From Macrosoma leucophasiata (taxonomy: Eukaryota > Arthropoda > Insecta > Lepidoptera > Hedylidae), in NCBI GenBank assembly GCA_036365455.1, contig JAWQUS010000003.1:9692001-9756000 (forward strand): DNA of 64,000 nucleotides. Reading direction: 5' to 3'. The notes under the pieces are model-generated. The model saw only the letters and a program-made list of their open reading frames with translations. It ran no database searches and was not told where the DNA came from. This document shows positions 44,526 to 56,891 of the stretch, in pieces (positions within the stretch are counted from its first letter, which is position 1; every line of letters starts with the position of its first letter). Position numbers and translations under genes: made by a program.

Positions 44526-45134
44526 ACCGTCAGACAGTAGGTACTTTTTCGTATAAAGCCGCATTTTCACCTTCCTGTATCTACACGAATATGAAAATGC
44601 GATCTTTATGCGAAGTTAGAGTTTCAGTGGCGGGCCTCGTTTAGAAAGTATCTACTAGTACCTAATAGTATAACAGTACATTATGTAATACATATAAGAT
44701 ATTTTGGGTACGATATCTCAGCCCTAAGGAACAGCAGTGCATTAAACCTGTAGGTTTTATGTGGATGTGGGAAAATATCCCAACAAAAGTTATTGCCTAA
44801 TATTGAACAATATTAATCTTTGACTGCAACTCTTTTCGAATTGCTTAATTCATATCAAATTGAATGTGTTGTTATTGATCCATAGAACATAATATACCTA
44901 CCTATTATTCAATCACTCACGGCCATTGCACAATTCAAAATATGCCATAATACTGATAGTCCTAATAAGCTTTATTAGGCTGCTCACCACATGGAGTGAA
45001 CACCACTCAAAACTGAGATCATAAGTACCTATGTATACCCAAAAATGTATTTAAATATGTTTAATGGATTAGCTGCGAGTTCATTAGGCTGCTTCGTCAT
45101 CGCCTATATCAGTTATATGAATAGTATGATCACT
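44526..45134. other. Gene-free stretch
   Basis: No supported feature. Confidence 0.45.
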
Positions 45135-45215
45135 GGTGATAGAGCTCCAGTGACGGAGTTCGGACAATCTACTTGCCGCTAAATGGTAGTGTTCAGCGCT
45201 ACCGTTTTACTTTCA
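45135..45215 (+). repeat. SINE-like family head fragment
   Basis: TGGTGATAGAGCTCCAGTGA, CTTGCCGCTAAATGGTAGTG and TTCAGCGCTACCGTTTTAC match the first third of the family. The remainder is absent. Confidence 0.7.
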
Positions 45216-46628
45216 AATTGTGCACGATAATATCGATGCACATCTAATAGCGTTTTTACTCGTCTCTCAAACTGTGATTTCAGTAGTTAACTACCCTCGA
45301 ACAATCAGACTTCAAACGGTAGATTTAGTGGCTGGCAGTTAAACGTTAACCACAGATAATGATTTCTCTTTAACATAACTTCATTTATAACGTTTTCGCA
45401 GGTTTTTGCTAGCTTCATACATTGAAGAAACCATGCTTGGGGATTTTCTCACGTATACTAACTAATCGCGTATAACTTCATTATCCATATATTACGTACG
45501 GTTTGTATATTTTATTAAAAGAGTATTGAGTTGAGTACCTACCTACCGTCGGACCGAATTAACATGCGACTCGCGTACGTCCAAGTGCGTCCTACGGTGC
45601 TATTGGTAGAACCACCTTATGCTACTTACGAAACACTATCTCGATATTATTGCAATGGACTTCTAACAGAATCGATTCCGTAATACGATTGTATCACTTT
45701 CTTTTCTCTACCGGTAACAAGTATCGCGTAACGCGTTTTCTTTATTACTTGCCTGTTGAGATCTTATTACGTGTAAAGAAAGTAATGGTAATAGAGTATT
45801 CAAGTCTGAAAAATGTATCGATGACTACAGTTACCAAGAAAATATTAGTGAGCGAACAGTTTTACTTCTACTTCTCAGACTAAAGGAATAAGTTTTACTT
45901 AGTTTACACTTTCTGTTTGATGCACTGAATAGGAAGGCACTAAAGAATTGTTCATATATTTTTTTAAATAAAATGTATTCAGGTTATTTACAACTTTGAT
46001 ATATTTAATGCGATGGTGCATACGTCTGCGAGTCACTAGACTTCTATAACCTAAAAACATAAAATTAACGATTTAATTCAATTAGCCATTCAAATATAGG
46101 CCAATATACCTAATATACCTATAAAGACAGACACAAAGTATCATACACGTTATATGATATCTATTAAAGCAATAAAACAAGCGAAGCAACATCGTTTATT
46201 TCGAGGTCTTCTAATTACGTGTTTTATTCCAACTTCGCATAGGAAATGTCAATTAACTGTAATTGGTGGCGTTTGATATATAAATTTGCCTTCCCGGCCG
46301 GTTCGATTAGCGAAAGGAACCCTGTGCTCACTGTTGGCTTTAATAATGATAAATTATTCTTGTTGTAGGTATGTTTACTGGACTAGTCTGGAATTCGACA
46401 CTCAAATTCTTGTTTCAAAATAACTAGTTTCATTAAGGCGTACCTATCACACATTACAACGTACAGATGCCTAATTCTCTTAACATACGTTATTAGTCAT
46501 TGAATCGCAATTCAATCGATGCGCTTTCTTGCTTAATAGTAGGGCGGACGCTTTTATTGAAGCACGAAGCATCGATGACTCGATGTTAAGAGAAAAATGG
46601 TCTGAGCGGTATGTAGAGGTGAGGTGAT
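45216..46628. other. Gene-free stretch
   Basis: No supported gene. An open frame at 45650-45883 has no motif or ATG context of note. Confidence 0.4.
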
Positions 46629-46795
46629 AAAAGCCTCCCCCAAAGATTACCACAACCTGGCCTGGCCTCCCTCATCCAACGACGGCCCGCGACCTCCACC
46701 AGGTCGTCGGTCCACCTCGTGAGAGGCCTGCCTACGCTTCGTCTTCCGGTTCGCGGTCGCCACTCCAGAACCCTTCTGCCCCAACGGCCGTCAGT
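46629..46795 (-). pseudogene. 5'-truncated RTE fragment (RT C-terminus and 3' end)
   Basis: The + strand sequence AAAGCCTCCCCCAAAG, then ACCAGGTCGTCGGTCCACCT and GCCTACGCTTCGTCTTCCGG, and AACCCTTCTGCCCCAACGGC, aligns in order with 8045-8215 of the intact RTE but is clearly diverged. It is a short dead insertion truncated at its 5' side, as is usual for LINEs. Confidence 0.75.
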
Positions 46796-46856
46796 TTATT
46801 TAAAACTAACAAGTATGCATGCATGTTTTCATACATTCTTTGTATGAAAACATGAA

Positions 46857-46922
46857 TGGTTATAAACGCTATGGCTATTCCTTTCCAGTCCGCCGCGGCC
46901 GTTGGCCCGTGTTGCTCTATGG
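46857..46922 (-). repeat. Copy of the foldback repeat arm seen at 54411
   Basis: TATAAACGCTATGGCTATTC...CGCCGCGGCCGTTGGCCCG and TGTTGCTCTATGG are the reverse complement of the arm at 54411-54475. Only one arm is present. Confidence 0.65.
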
Positions 46923-47115
46923 CATCTGTATAAACACCATAGGTCAAAATGTGCTACCATACCATCCCTGAGACCTAAATTGTTGTGACTCTGTGATTGC
47001 TTTACTATGTAGCCATACTTTACCATCTAACTGGAACATGATAGTAGAACAGGACATTACCATTTGGCTACAGATTGATTAAGTAACCTCGAACAACTGG
47101 AACTCAATCACTGGT
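46923..47115 (-). repeat. SINE-like family, strongly diverged reverse copy
   Basis: CATAGGTCAAAATG, CCATCCCTGAGACC, CATCTAACTGGAACATGATA, GACATTACCATTTGGCTACA and GGAACTCAATCACTGG follow the family order. Old copy. Confidence 0.55.
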
Positions 47116-48130
47116 TAAATCGCCAATCCGGCGGTGGTATAGGCATAGTATTTAATTTATGTTACTAATTCTATCTATATTGTTACTTTACCTGTCTACT
47201 AATTCTAATGTGGGTTCCATAGCATGACGAAGCGTTTTGCGAAAAGTTAGGTAGCGCCCTTGCGTTTTCCTTAGCTCATCTTGACGGTCGAACTAGTTAC
47301 TGTACCTCCAGATTAAAATTATGTCCAAATTGTTTAGTCCGTGCAATGATGAGCAGTTAACCATCTTAGGCCTACTCCGTGGGGGAGTTGGTGTGATGAC
47401 ACACCTCTATATTAGCTGCCATACTATAAGAATTACCTATTACTATTTATTACTCGCTTCGAGTGTATGTATGGGATGGCCTTAACCCGTTGACTGCGGA
47501 GCTCAAAAACACAATATTTCCACTGTTGCGGTACAGGACCATATTGCTATGTACGAAACATTTTTTTGGTGCGAAACATGGCTCATGAGTCCGTATTTCT
47601 CGTTTAGATTTCATTTTATGGCAATTCTTTGACTTTGGACTATACCTTTAAACCTTCAATTGTATGCTTTTTTCTTGGTTGCAGAATTGGCTTAGTGATT
47701 TTTGACTTATAGATATAAACGTCTTACCGGACATAAATGTCATGTAAAGCACCTAAAGAATCAAAATTTTCAAATTGTCGGTGACCAGATAGTGATGTTC
47801 ATAAAACAAAATAAATGTTTATCGATGTTATTTATTTATTTATTCTTTCCTGCACAATTCAGTACATGCGGCGGACTTAATGCTAAAAAGCAGTCTCTCC
47901 CAGTGAACCTTTCGGTAGTGATAAATATTTTATGTAGTGCAATGAGAAGGGGAAAATAAAAATAAGCTTATAATGTAAAACGGTGAAATAAGATACATGT
48001 ATATATGGATCGGTATAAACTGCTTATATATCTTTGTATATATTACACATACTTACATAAATACTCATATAAATATATATATAAACAAAATAAAATATAA
48101 TAGAATGACGAACCAAAGAAAAAGAAAGTC
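47116..48130. other. Gene-free stretch
   Basis: No supported gene. The right end (about 47960-48130) is the likely 3' untranslated part of the LINE fragment that follows on the minus strand. Confidence 0.4.
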
Positions 48131-48505
48131 TCAAAGCAACCTCAAAAAGTGTTCCCGGAGCTTTCGCTTAAAAGTGAACTTACTAGAAGACTTCCTAATA
48201 TCAGCAGGGAGAGCATTCCAGAGTCTAAATGCAGAAACTGTGAAAGAATTGGACATAAAGCCCGTACGATGAGAAGGTGTGGCAAGATGTAAGTTTTCAG
48301 ATGAACGAAGGTTGATGTTATGAGAATCGCTCAGAATATTAAAATTAATTTTGACGTAGTTGGGGGAATTGGGATCGTTTAAAATAGAAAAAAGAACACA
48401 AAGTAGTCTGACAAACCGTCGCTGTCGGATGGGGAGCCATCTTAGACGCGACATATGAATAGAAATATGGTCGTATTGTCGTAAACCGTAAATGAAGCGA
48501 ATCAA
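48131..48505 (-). pseudogene. C-terminal fragment of a non-LTR retrotransposon ORF2
   Basis: A 124-residue minus-strand frame has LRWLPIRQRR, then LRSSENLHLATPSHRTGFMS and FTVSAFRLWNALPADIRKSS. This FS..A.RLWN.LP..IR pattern is common at the C-terminus of jockey/CR1-group reverse transcriptases, after the catalytic domain. The catalytic part is missing, so this is a 5'-truncated copy, fairly recent because the frame is still open. Confidence 0.65.
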
Positions 48506-49360
48506 GTAATCAAGTCCAGATCCACACTAACGCATACTGCATCGCCGCTGGTGCGATACAGGACATAAACTTACAAGTTGTGTTCGTCCGGTAACGCACT
48601 GAACGCAAAGTGTTTTTTTCTATTATATATTTGTATATTTTTTTCTATGGTAATAAGATCGGCTTGGAGTATAAAGCAATAATATATATGACCTACCGAT
48701 CTTCCTTCGATGGTACATTCATTTTTACTGTTACTTTAATTTAATAAGCAATACTTATAATGTAACTATAACTACTTACATAATCTAAGAACGGCGACTA
48801 CCTACATTTTGTATTATAACATTGTTGCATGTTTCTCGATAAGTGACGTGTTTGTCTTTCTGAGAAATAAATGTCTTTAAACTGAAAACTGATATATTTG
48901 TCTCCATTCCACTCACAGTATATCATACCTAACAGGCGTCCGCACGAGCGGTAAAACCTCATTATTGGCGTTCGCACCGCGGTGAAGTTCTTTACCGGCC
49001 ATATTTGTCCGGTAACGCGCTCAACGTGTTAATAAGTGCTTATACTAATTTATACTTATTACTTCATATTTCCTAAATTATGTTTTGCGTATTGTGCGTA
49101 ATAAAATACGTAAATGTCGTTCCACTTAATACGTGTACCCGATTTTGCCAAACATGTTCTCTATTATTAATGTTTTAATAATATTAATGATTCACTTAAG
49201 GAGCTGTCATGACTTCCATATATTTAATAAATATTCAGATGGTTGAAGAGAGATCATACTCTGACTCCTTTCAAAATACGACACCCCTATAAGATCACTA
49301 GTGCGTCTGACTGTCCAGCTGTCTGTCTGTCAGAACTAATTTGCTTCAAAATTGCTAAGG
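48506..49360. other. Gene-free stretch with a short direct repeat
   Basis: GTCCGGTAACGC.CT.AACG occurs at about 48592 and 49007, in two GC-richer patches with similar wording. They may be scraps of one repeat. No gene. Confidence 0.4.
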
Positions 49361-49857
49361 TGAACGCACACTTATCCTAGCTGAACGCATCGAACGAATC
49401 GAAGTCAAGAAGGTCTAGCACACATACCCGCACCAAAAAAAACCGACCGCGTCGAAAGAATCGAACGCGCCGAAGAAATAATTTCCTTTATGCCTGACAC
49501 ACTGTTATTACTGGTGAATTATGATGGATCTTTTCATTAGGATAGACTGGACAGCTTTTTGTAATTATGTACCTACTAATTCAATCAAATTATAGTCTCT
49601 TTTTTTAAACAATGAAGAAGTATTCGCGCATTGCTACATTGCGAATGCGAGCGCATCGGTCGAGTCGACCGCATAAACTGGCTCGATTCTGATGACATCA
49701 TCCGAATTTGTCTAATATTTCCAGTGTACTGCCAGATTCCAACGATTCGACACGAGTGTGCGAGGTTCCATAAGATTTTATAAACAGAACTCTAAAATTC
49801 GTTTCGTTCGACTTTTTCGGCTCGTTCGGTGCGGATAAAATGTGCGGTCACTCTTAC
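49361..49857. mobile_element. MITE-like element with TCGAACGA-rich inverted ends
   Basis: The left end GTGAACGCACACTTATCCTA, then GAACGCATCGAACGAATCGA, is mirrored at the right end (CGTTCGACTTTTTCGGCTCG, then GGATAAAATGTGCGGTCAC). Inside are more GTCGA/TCGAACG motifs in both orientations. It is about 500 bp with no coding capacity. The target duplication was not resolved. Confidence 0.6.
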
Positions 49858-50066
49858 TCGGCCGATTGAGTTCAAATTTGGTACATATGTAAATCGATGA
49901 CCTAAACATGAATAGATTATAAAACAAAATAGCTTTACAAAATATTATTTGTAGCACATTAAAAAAAAAATATCTTACTGTGAAAATCTCCAAATGATTT
50001 GCTCCGAACAAACATTCGTAGGTATCTAAATAAGAGAATAAACCTACCACAAACCAAGAACATTAT
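49858..50066. other. Short gene-free stretch
   Basis: No supported feature. Confidence 0.4.
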
Positions 50067-50250
50067 ATCTGTCGTCAAATGGTAGTGTTCAGCACAGAGA
50101 CATGTTAACAACTTAGGTCTCAGGGGTGGCAACGTATCTGCATTTTGACCTCTGGTCTTTGTGTAGACGTCTATAGACTGCAGTCATCACTTAACATCAA
50201 TGTGAACTGCATGCTTGTTTACCACCTTCTACACACCACATAAAAAACAT
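50067..50250 (+). repeat. SINE-like family copy
   Basis: GTCAAATGGTAGTGTTCAGC, GGTCTCAGGGGTGGCAACGT, TGCAGTCATCACTTAACATC and CATGCTTGTTTACCACCTTC lead to an A-rich end. An internal part is deleted relative to 30612. Confidence 0.75.
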
Positions 50251-52989
50251 ACTGAATTACTGATATCTATATAGTAAATAGTTACAATAGTTCGTAAATT
50301 GGTGATGAGTGATTGCTGATAAATTGCTAGACATAGTTTCGTTTTAATAGTTCATGTTTCATGTGAAATTATCGTTTCCGATGAAAACTTCGTTCAGAGT
50401 GATCTCAATGTATACATAGGATATTTTTATCGACCGAGAATATTTTGCCAAAACATAAAACAATCAGCTGACCTCATGATTTATGTGGGAAATCGTTAAT
50501 GTTTTTAAGAAAAAAATCAGTTTTATACCTAGTCGCATTCTTCCAATGTGTGTTCTGAATAGATTTCTTAATTGATTCGTGAATGGATAACACTTAGTAA
50601 TAAGCATAGTCAGTTGAGGACTAAGAAGTTTGATCAGTAGTTCAGTACCTACTTATTGTTAAAATATAAGTAAAACTGAGAAAAAGTGCAGAAAGTTTTT
50701 TTTTATATAAATCTAATTTATTGCAAAAGAATATACTAGATAATATGCGAGAGTGGGATCGTGAGTCGTCGAAATACGGGTAAATGTAGAGAGTGAGGAA
50801 TAAACGAGTTACTTAGTACCTAACCACGAGTGTTTGTAGACACATAACTCTCTTCGCTTCCTGCCTACCCCACTTGAAAGCTTCAAGTGAACTTGATTTC
50901 AAATAATGTGAATTTTCATACATGAATTTTAGTGGAAATTCAACCATCTGTATAATTTAAATATCATAATAATAATGAAATAACCCGTAGTGCGATTATT
51001 GTCTATAGGTGGACAGCGTCGATGGCGGGCAGTGTACGACGTCGCGTTAGTTGGCGCGCGACCAACGCTGTGTCGCTGGATGCCTACTGACCATTCCGTT
51101 TTATTTTATGCTCTCGTCAGGACCTTTACTCACAAATTACTGCTGAATTCAAGAAATAGAACATCTAACTGCACTATCCGCCCTCTGACTACTTAGCGAA
51201 ATAGTTATGAGCAATTGAGACGTTTTCATGTATTTATTTACACGTTTATGGGGCCGTTTAAGACGTGTAATGTCCGTTTAATTCCATTGATTGCAATGTA
51301 AAGAAAATAATATATACAGTAAACACATTTTTCTAATGAAAATCGATTGAACGTAAAAGAAACATGAATAATTAAATGAATATTTGCACTTCTCAGACAT
51401 GTTACAAATATCGCCATGTCAAGGTAAATAAATGTAGATATTTACTATTAGACTTATTCATATAAAGTTTATGTTGATTATTTATGGTTTTTATCGCCCA
51501 TAAAGATTATTTACGTCACGTTCGGTCTCGGTATTTCCAAGTGAATTTAATCAAATAAATAAAATAATAATGTTTGATTATGAAAGGTCGGGCGCCGAGT
51601 TTTCCAGGGGTAAATCTACATCTAATGCTATATATATAGTGTTAAATTCAATGTATCATTTTTATGAAAGCGCGAATAACAGTTTAATACGATTTATTTT
51701 CGCCGACGTTGCGGTTTGTAATAAAATAAGTAGACAATAAACGTGTGGAAACAACGTCGCCGATGTCGGCGTATGACGTTGTAAATGTGATCTTTTATAT
51801 TTGTCTTGTATATTAAATTTACCTTGTCGCTATCAATGTATTTGATTCAGAGTCAGAATATAATTTTTGTGGGATTGAATGAGGTAATATCGGGCACGTC
51901 GCGTATGCGGGCGAGGTCTGATTATGTAAATGCGATCCCTTATGTATTTTGTTGATAAAATTGTGAGGGCATTCCACATGCCACACACAAGATGTTTCAT
52001 GAGATTGTTTGCCACTTTATTGTGAAATATTCCTAATAGCTATCATTGCTGTAAGTGTGTTCCGAGATTGAGTAAAACTACAAGTTGTAATGAATAACCT
52101 TAATTATCTTTACGGATAAACCGATGCCTAGCTACGTGGAATATCGTTGAATAGGTACTACGTGGGATACTGGGATGTATCTGTACACGACACTTCACAT
52201 TTTTTCTGGATCTAGATAGATCTTTTCTATGACAGATCACAACGCCAACTGGTCAATATGTTTTGAACAAGATATCCAAGAACTTTTATAATATTTGAGG
52301 AAAATATTGCGCTATAAAGGTTTTTTCTATATCGCCTTTGATTCTATTCTAAATTGCGCCCGGTGTCGCACCCGCCTTAGCCTCGGTATGAAATATTTGT
52401 GCAAGTAGTCATGAAAATTCAAATATACGATGTCATATATTAGACTCTGTTACATTCAAACATTGTAATAACTCTAAACCGAATTTGTGGCGCGTTTTTC
52501 ATAAAACAATTGCGTTAATCTCGGCAGATTTAGTTTGTTGGTAAAAACCGCGGGAAGAATTTGTGACGAAAAGCTACAGTTTTCAATATTAATTATTTTT
52601 CTTATTTCTTTTTTGATAATAACAAACTACGTGCCGTGGACTCCCTGCCATGTTATAGGTACACTCAGAATAAAATTATACAGGTACAGATGCTGGTAAA
52701 AATGTGGTGAAAAACTTAAGTAGGTATTTGTAAAGGAATTCCCTTCATAAAATGGCTAAGTTTTTTGAACAATGAGGCCATGTAATATGTTGTGACAATT
52801 TTAATGATTACATTAGTTCCAAATCGATTATGTAGGTACTTCGAGTTTCTGGAATGAAGAGAGTTTGGTTGGAGACATAGGTACCTAATTTCTTAAACCT
52901 GCAGAGAGCAGAATACGCAGTGCAAGTTTATACCAAGACAACAATTCAATAGTTATTAAAGACACTAAAACTAAGATACTAAATTGACT
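50251..52989. other. Gene-free stretch
   Basis: Long noncoding DNA with no recognised TE. A patch at 50990-51190 is GC-richer and open but has no protein motif. CGCCGACGTTGCGG/CAACGTCGCCGATGTCGGCG motifs occur near 51700-51770. Confidence 0.45.
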
Positions 52990-53200
52990 TATGGTGGCCG
53001 AGAATTCGCCATTCACATGAATCCAAGAGTGTGATTGAAATATTCGCGCGCGTCGCGTTCCAATATGAACGCTTAATTGTTTATTTGCCTCATTTCGGAT
53101 TCATTCACGGTCGCCGTCCGCGCCCGGACAAATATGTCCCGCAGCTTCCCAAGCAATATTCCCTCACGCATTGATTGATGGTTTATGTGGTTCTAATTTG
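52990..53200 (+). repeat. Noncoding direct duplication, copy A
   Basis: It aligns with 53618-53835. The most conserved part is TTATTTGCCTCATTTCGGAT and TCATTC. Other shared blocks include CCCGG.CAAATATG and AATATTCCCTCACGCATTGA. No TE ends or coding frame are seen. Confidence 0.75.
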
Positions 53201-53309
53201 GATATTGTCGCCTCGATACGTCATTCACTTTATTTAATCTAATGAATTTCACGTCTCATATATGATTTGATTTCGCGTTTTATATTTAAATGCTCTTTGG
53301 TGTTCACAG

Positions 53310-53380
53310 TTTTCATCCAATATTCCCTGGCACACGATTGGTGGTTTATCTGGTGCTCATTTATACTTTGTCTCATCTAT
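53310..53380 (+). repeat. Partial third copy of the 53-kb duplicated block
   Basis: CATCCAATATTCCCTGG, CACACGATTG and GTGGTTTATCTGGTGCTCAT resemble the last third of copies A and B. Confidence 0.5.
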
Positions 53381-53617
53381 AACTAAATTTCGCAATTTTA
53401 AGATTTGTATGTTTCGTGGTGAGTTTTATCGAAACGTCCAGGAATGAGTAAAAAGAAGAGTCAGGAACAATTAGGATTTAGAAGATTACACGAGTAGTGC
53501 TAAATTAAATTTTATACTAACCTACATCAATAATCCACATTTCACAAGAAATTAACAGGTAATCATTCAGTAAGTGGACATGATAGATCAATACCTATAG
53601 CGCATGGAAAAAAATTG

Positions 53618-53835
53618 TAGTGGACCGCCGAGCACCCGCCATTCTCGTGTGTCCAACAGTGCGTCTGAAATTCCCCACATCGCGTAATCGAGCCCGAATA
53701 TGAGCGCGTAATTGCTTATTTGCCTCATTTCGGATTCATTCGCGATCAGTGTCCGCGGCCCGGGCAAATATGGCCGGTCGGTTTCCAAGCGATATTCCCT
53801 TACGCACTGATTGATGGCGGTTTATATGCTCATTT
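53618..53835 (+). repeat. Noncoding direct duplication, copy B
   Basis: It has the same order of blocks as 52990-53200, with TTATTTGCCTCATTTCGGAT identical. The offset between the copies is about 630 bases. Confidence 0.75.
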
Positions 53836-54410
53836 CTATCCTGTCGTATCGTCGTCACGTAAAACGAATGTGACATTTTCTATTGAATTTCACCTCCGAT
53901 TTGGGTACCCGATTTTTAAATCGGGTAGATGCTAAGGATTTCATAAAATGCTCCCTCAATATTTCTTTCTTTCAAAATACAAGTTTACAATTATAGCTCC
54001 GTCAAAACTTATCATAAAACATAAATGACAACATTTTATGAACTTAAAATTTTATAGCCCTTAGTGCACACTTCTATTTTTCATCACCTTTGTTTTGATA
54101 AAGGGTCAGACCGCATTTTATTAATGAAATCTTGGCACAATTTCCTCACGTTTTCCGACATTGACCGATATTTTGTCATTTATTTTTATTTTATTAAATT
54201 GTGACTAAGAGTAAAAATAAACAAATTTATTACAATGAACATACATAAAATATACACGTGTTAAGGTTTTCTATTGATATAGATGACTCAATTACTACAG
54301 TGATTAGGGAATGGCTTCTGGTTGTCAGTTTTTAATACGATAAAGAGTTTCAAACGAGTCGATGGTGTCATTTGAAAACATAGAATTAGGCATAAACAAC
54401 TGCAGCGAGC
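53836..54410. other. Gene-free stretch
   Basis: No supported feature. Confidence 0.4.
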
Positions 54411-54704
54411 ATAGAGCAACGCGGCCCACCGGTCACGGCGGACCGGAGGGGAGTAGCCATATAGCGTTTATTACCGATGCAAATCAGTCTGTCATTTTTT
54501 GCGGGGGGAAATGCGTGCGACACAGACGCACACTACAAAAATCGTCTATTACTACGAAACTCACACCTTGACTGTAACAAAATACAGAAACAATTTCACG
54601 CACACATTTAAACATCTAGGCGACAGGTATAGGCCCATTTGGGCTTGTACTTTGACAGAGGGGAAAGCCTGATTATGGCTACTCCCCTCCGGTGTTGCTC
54701 TATG
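54411..54704. mobile_element. Foldback element (ATAGAGCAAC...AGTAGCCATA arms)
   Basis: The left arm has ATAGAGCAAC, a GC-rich insert of about 22 bases, and GGAGGGGAGTAGCCATA. The right arm (54674-54704) is TATGGCTACTCCCCTCCGGT and GTTGCTCTAT, the inverse without the insert. About 210 bases lie between. A one-arm copy is at 46857. No coding capacity. Confidence 0.65.
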
Positions 54705-54718
54705 GTAGCGAGGAAGCA

Positions 54719-54743
54719 CACTACTACTACTACTACTACTACA
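54719..54743 (+). repeat. (CTA)n microsatellite
   Basis: About seven CTA units, directly outside the foldback element. Confidence 0.85.
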
Positions 54744-55032
54744 TGCGTCGATAATGTGTGTGGGAGCTATCACTGACATGCAACTAAACAATGGCACTAT
54801 TGTGCGAATAATTGCTTTTTACTAGGTAGGATGTTACGTTATAATAAACAGTTATGTTGTTCACTTATTTATAATAACTAAGTTACAAATTGACAATCAT
54901 ATGATAAATAGGTTAATGTTTTTATTACATCAGACAATTATCTATTCTTCTATTTAGTTGAGTTTGTTTATTTATTTTATGATGAATACACAGGTTGCTC
55001 AAATTATTAATGATCTTTATGTTTTTTTTCAG

Positions 55033-55087
55033 GTACGTACTTATGAGTAATCCGTCGTTATTTACTGAAAGTCATCGTTAAAGAAAG
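55033..55087 (+). other. Possible small noncoding exon
   Basis: A pyrimidine run and CAG (TTTTTTTTCAG) precede 55033, and GTAAGT follows 55087. All three frames of the 55 bases contain a stop, so it could only be an untranslated exon. It may be chance. Confidence 0.2.
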
Positions 55088-55455
55088 GTAAGTTTAAATG
55101 TAATTTTATTGTTTTCAATTGAATATAGTTTCATATTTCAAACGGACATGATTATTTTGTATTCGCGCCACTGCTATGTCATTTTCAGCAAATTAAAAAG
55201 TTTTCAGTAATTTTAGTTTTCTAAGAACATGTAGTTGGCAGATAATGTAATATCTAGTCTCTCTACTTGCGATGTTTTACACTATACTTATCTACCTGTG
55301 TGGTTTTGTGGAAACGGCTAACACGCCTTTTACAAATACCATGACAGATGACACAGCAAAAGGACGCGGGGCCGGTCAAACGGACGTGTCCATACAGGCG
55401 TGTCGCAACGCTGCGATTTCAGTGTTATATTGCACAACAAAACAACAATGTACTT

Positions 55456-55688
55456 GCGACTGTGTGAGAAATGTTCGCGAAATATATGAGATTGCACATT
55501 TTTGATGGATATTCCGCGTTTAGTCTCGTCAAAAAATAAAGAATGAGTCGTTGAGTTTTGAAAATTAAATAAAAGAAAAACCTCTTTTATTTAACTTTCA
55601 AAACTCAACGACTATCCATCTATCCATCAGGAATATCCATAAAAAATGTACAATCTTATATATTTCGTGAACATTTCTCACACAGTCG
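55456..55688. repeat. Long hairpin with about 110-bp arms and almost no loop
   Basis: GCGACTGTGTGAGAAATGTT, then TCGCGAAATATATGAGATTG and GTCGTTGAGTTTTGAAAATT, return in reverse complement from 55575 on. The centre is AATAAAAGAAAAACCTCTTT. The inner 25 pairs are almost perfect and the outer part has scattered mismatches. It could be a loopless foldback transposon or a source of hairpin RNA. Confidence 0.8.
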
Positions 55689-55699
55689 CGAGATATATT

Positions 55700-56890
55700 T
55701 CAAATAAAAGATAAAAAAATAGAATAATGGACCTACAGGTGTTATTGATGATTTGTAACAGTATCTACTGCCTATAGATAGAACTCTACTTAAAAAACTA
55801 GATGCTGCGATGCGGTTGCGTAGCCTCTTCTCACGTTCATTTTGTTCCTGTGCCATAATTTATGAGATTGAACATTACCATACAGGTATGACGGTAACAC
55901 GGTGTGTTGAACACTACTATTTACAAATACTTAATAGGCTCTAAGGCACCTAAGCACTGGAGCTCTCTCGTCTACCAGAAAAATCTTTCTTTCCCATCTT
56001 TCTTTGAAATTAACTTACACAACAACACACTCTTTTCGGTTGGGTATTCCTGCGAATGATGAGCCCATTTTGTAAATTTAGTTTCAGAAAGGAAGTAAAT
56101 GCTTTTCCTTGTCTTAAATTCTGTCCTAAACATACCCAATAACACTGTAGACTCTTTGAAACGAGTACATTACGTTAGAACTAATGGACGGTTAATTTAT
56201 TTTAACTTGACCACTAGGCAATTAAACAGGCTCGTTAAGACGATTTCTAAGATAGTTGTCAAGTCTACAATAGGCTTTTACATGGTGTTTAATCTACTAA
56301 GAACTTGTTTTTGCTTAAATTATCACGCTTAAGATAGATAAGTTTTTTTTATAAATGTAAAATCTTATATAAGTTTTACTTAATGTATTAATGTGTATTA
56401 CATCATTAAGTAAAATCACAGCATACATTTCGATAAATTATCGTCCATTGATACTGTCGATGTCCCTATAAAAGCAAAATGCTAGTTTGACTACGACTCC
56501 TATATACCAAGTATAAATATCAAACTTCTCAAATAAAATTCTAGATTTCAATTTGAACGCTATGCCTGAGTTAATTCTCAAGAAAACAATACTGTGTTCG
56601 CAATAATGTTCCAATTTTCGTGCCGTGAAAAATAAAACACCGACGATATTCGATGCAAATCACTATTAATACTCGTTAGAATGGAATTGTGTTCGATTAG
56701 CACGCCATGATTTCCGATAGCAATAACATTGTTTTCACAACATTCATGTAGTTAGCGTTCGATAAATCTTATTGCACGTTCATTAACACTCAGCTACTGT
56801 AATACTTCATATTGGTATGTGTCACGTGTCTATATTATTTTTATGCAAATGAAGTTACATACGGTCATGTTATCCATATTAATAGATAGT
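55700..56890. other. Gene-free stretch
   Basis: Short open frames only, no motif. Confidence 0.4.
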
Positions 56891-56891
56891 T

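Noticed and set aside
49778..50050. 90-codon minus-strand frame
   Set aside because: It overlaps the end of the MITE-like element and low-complexity AT sequence; no motif.
55272..55505. 77-codon frame with a hydrophobic start and several Cys, secreted-peptide-like
   Set aside because: It runs into the hairpin arm, and no promoter, conservation or second exon supports it.
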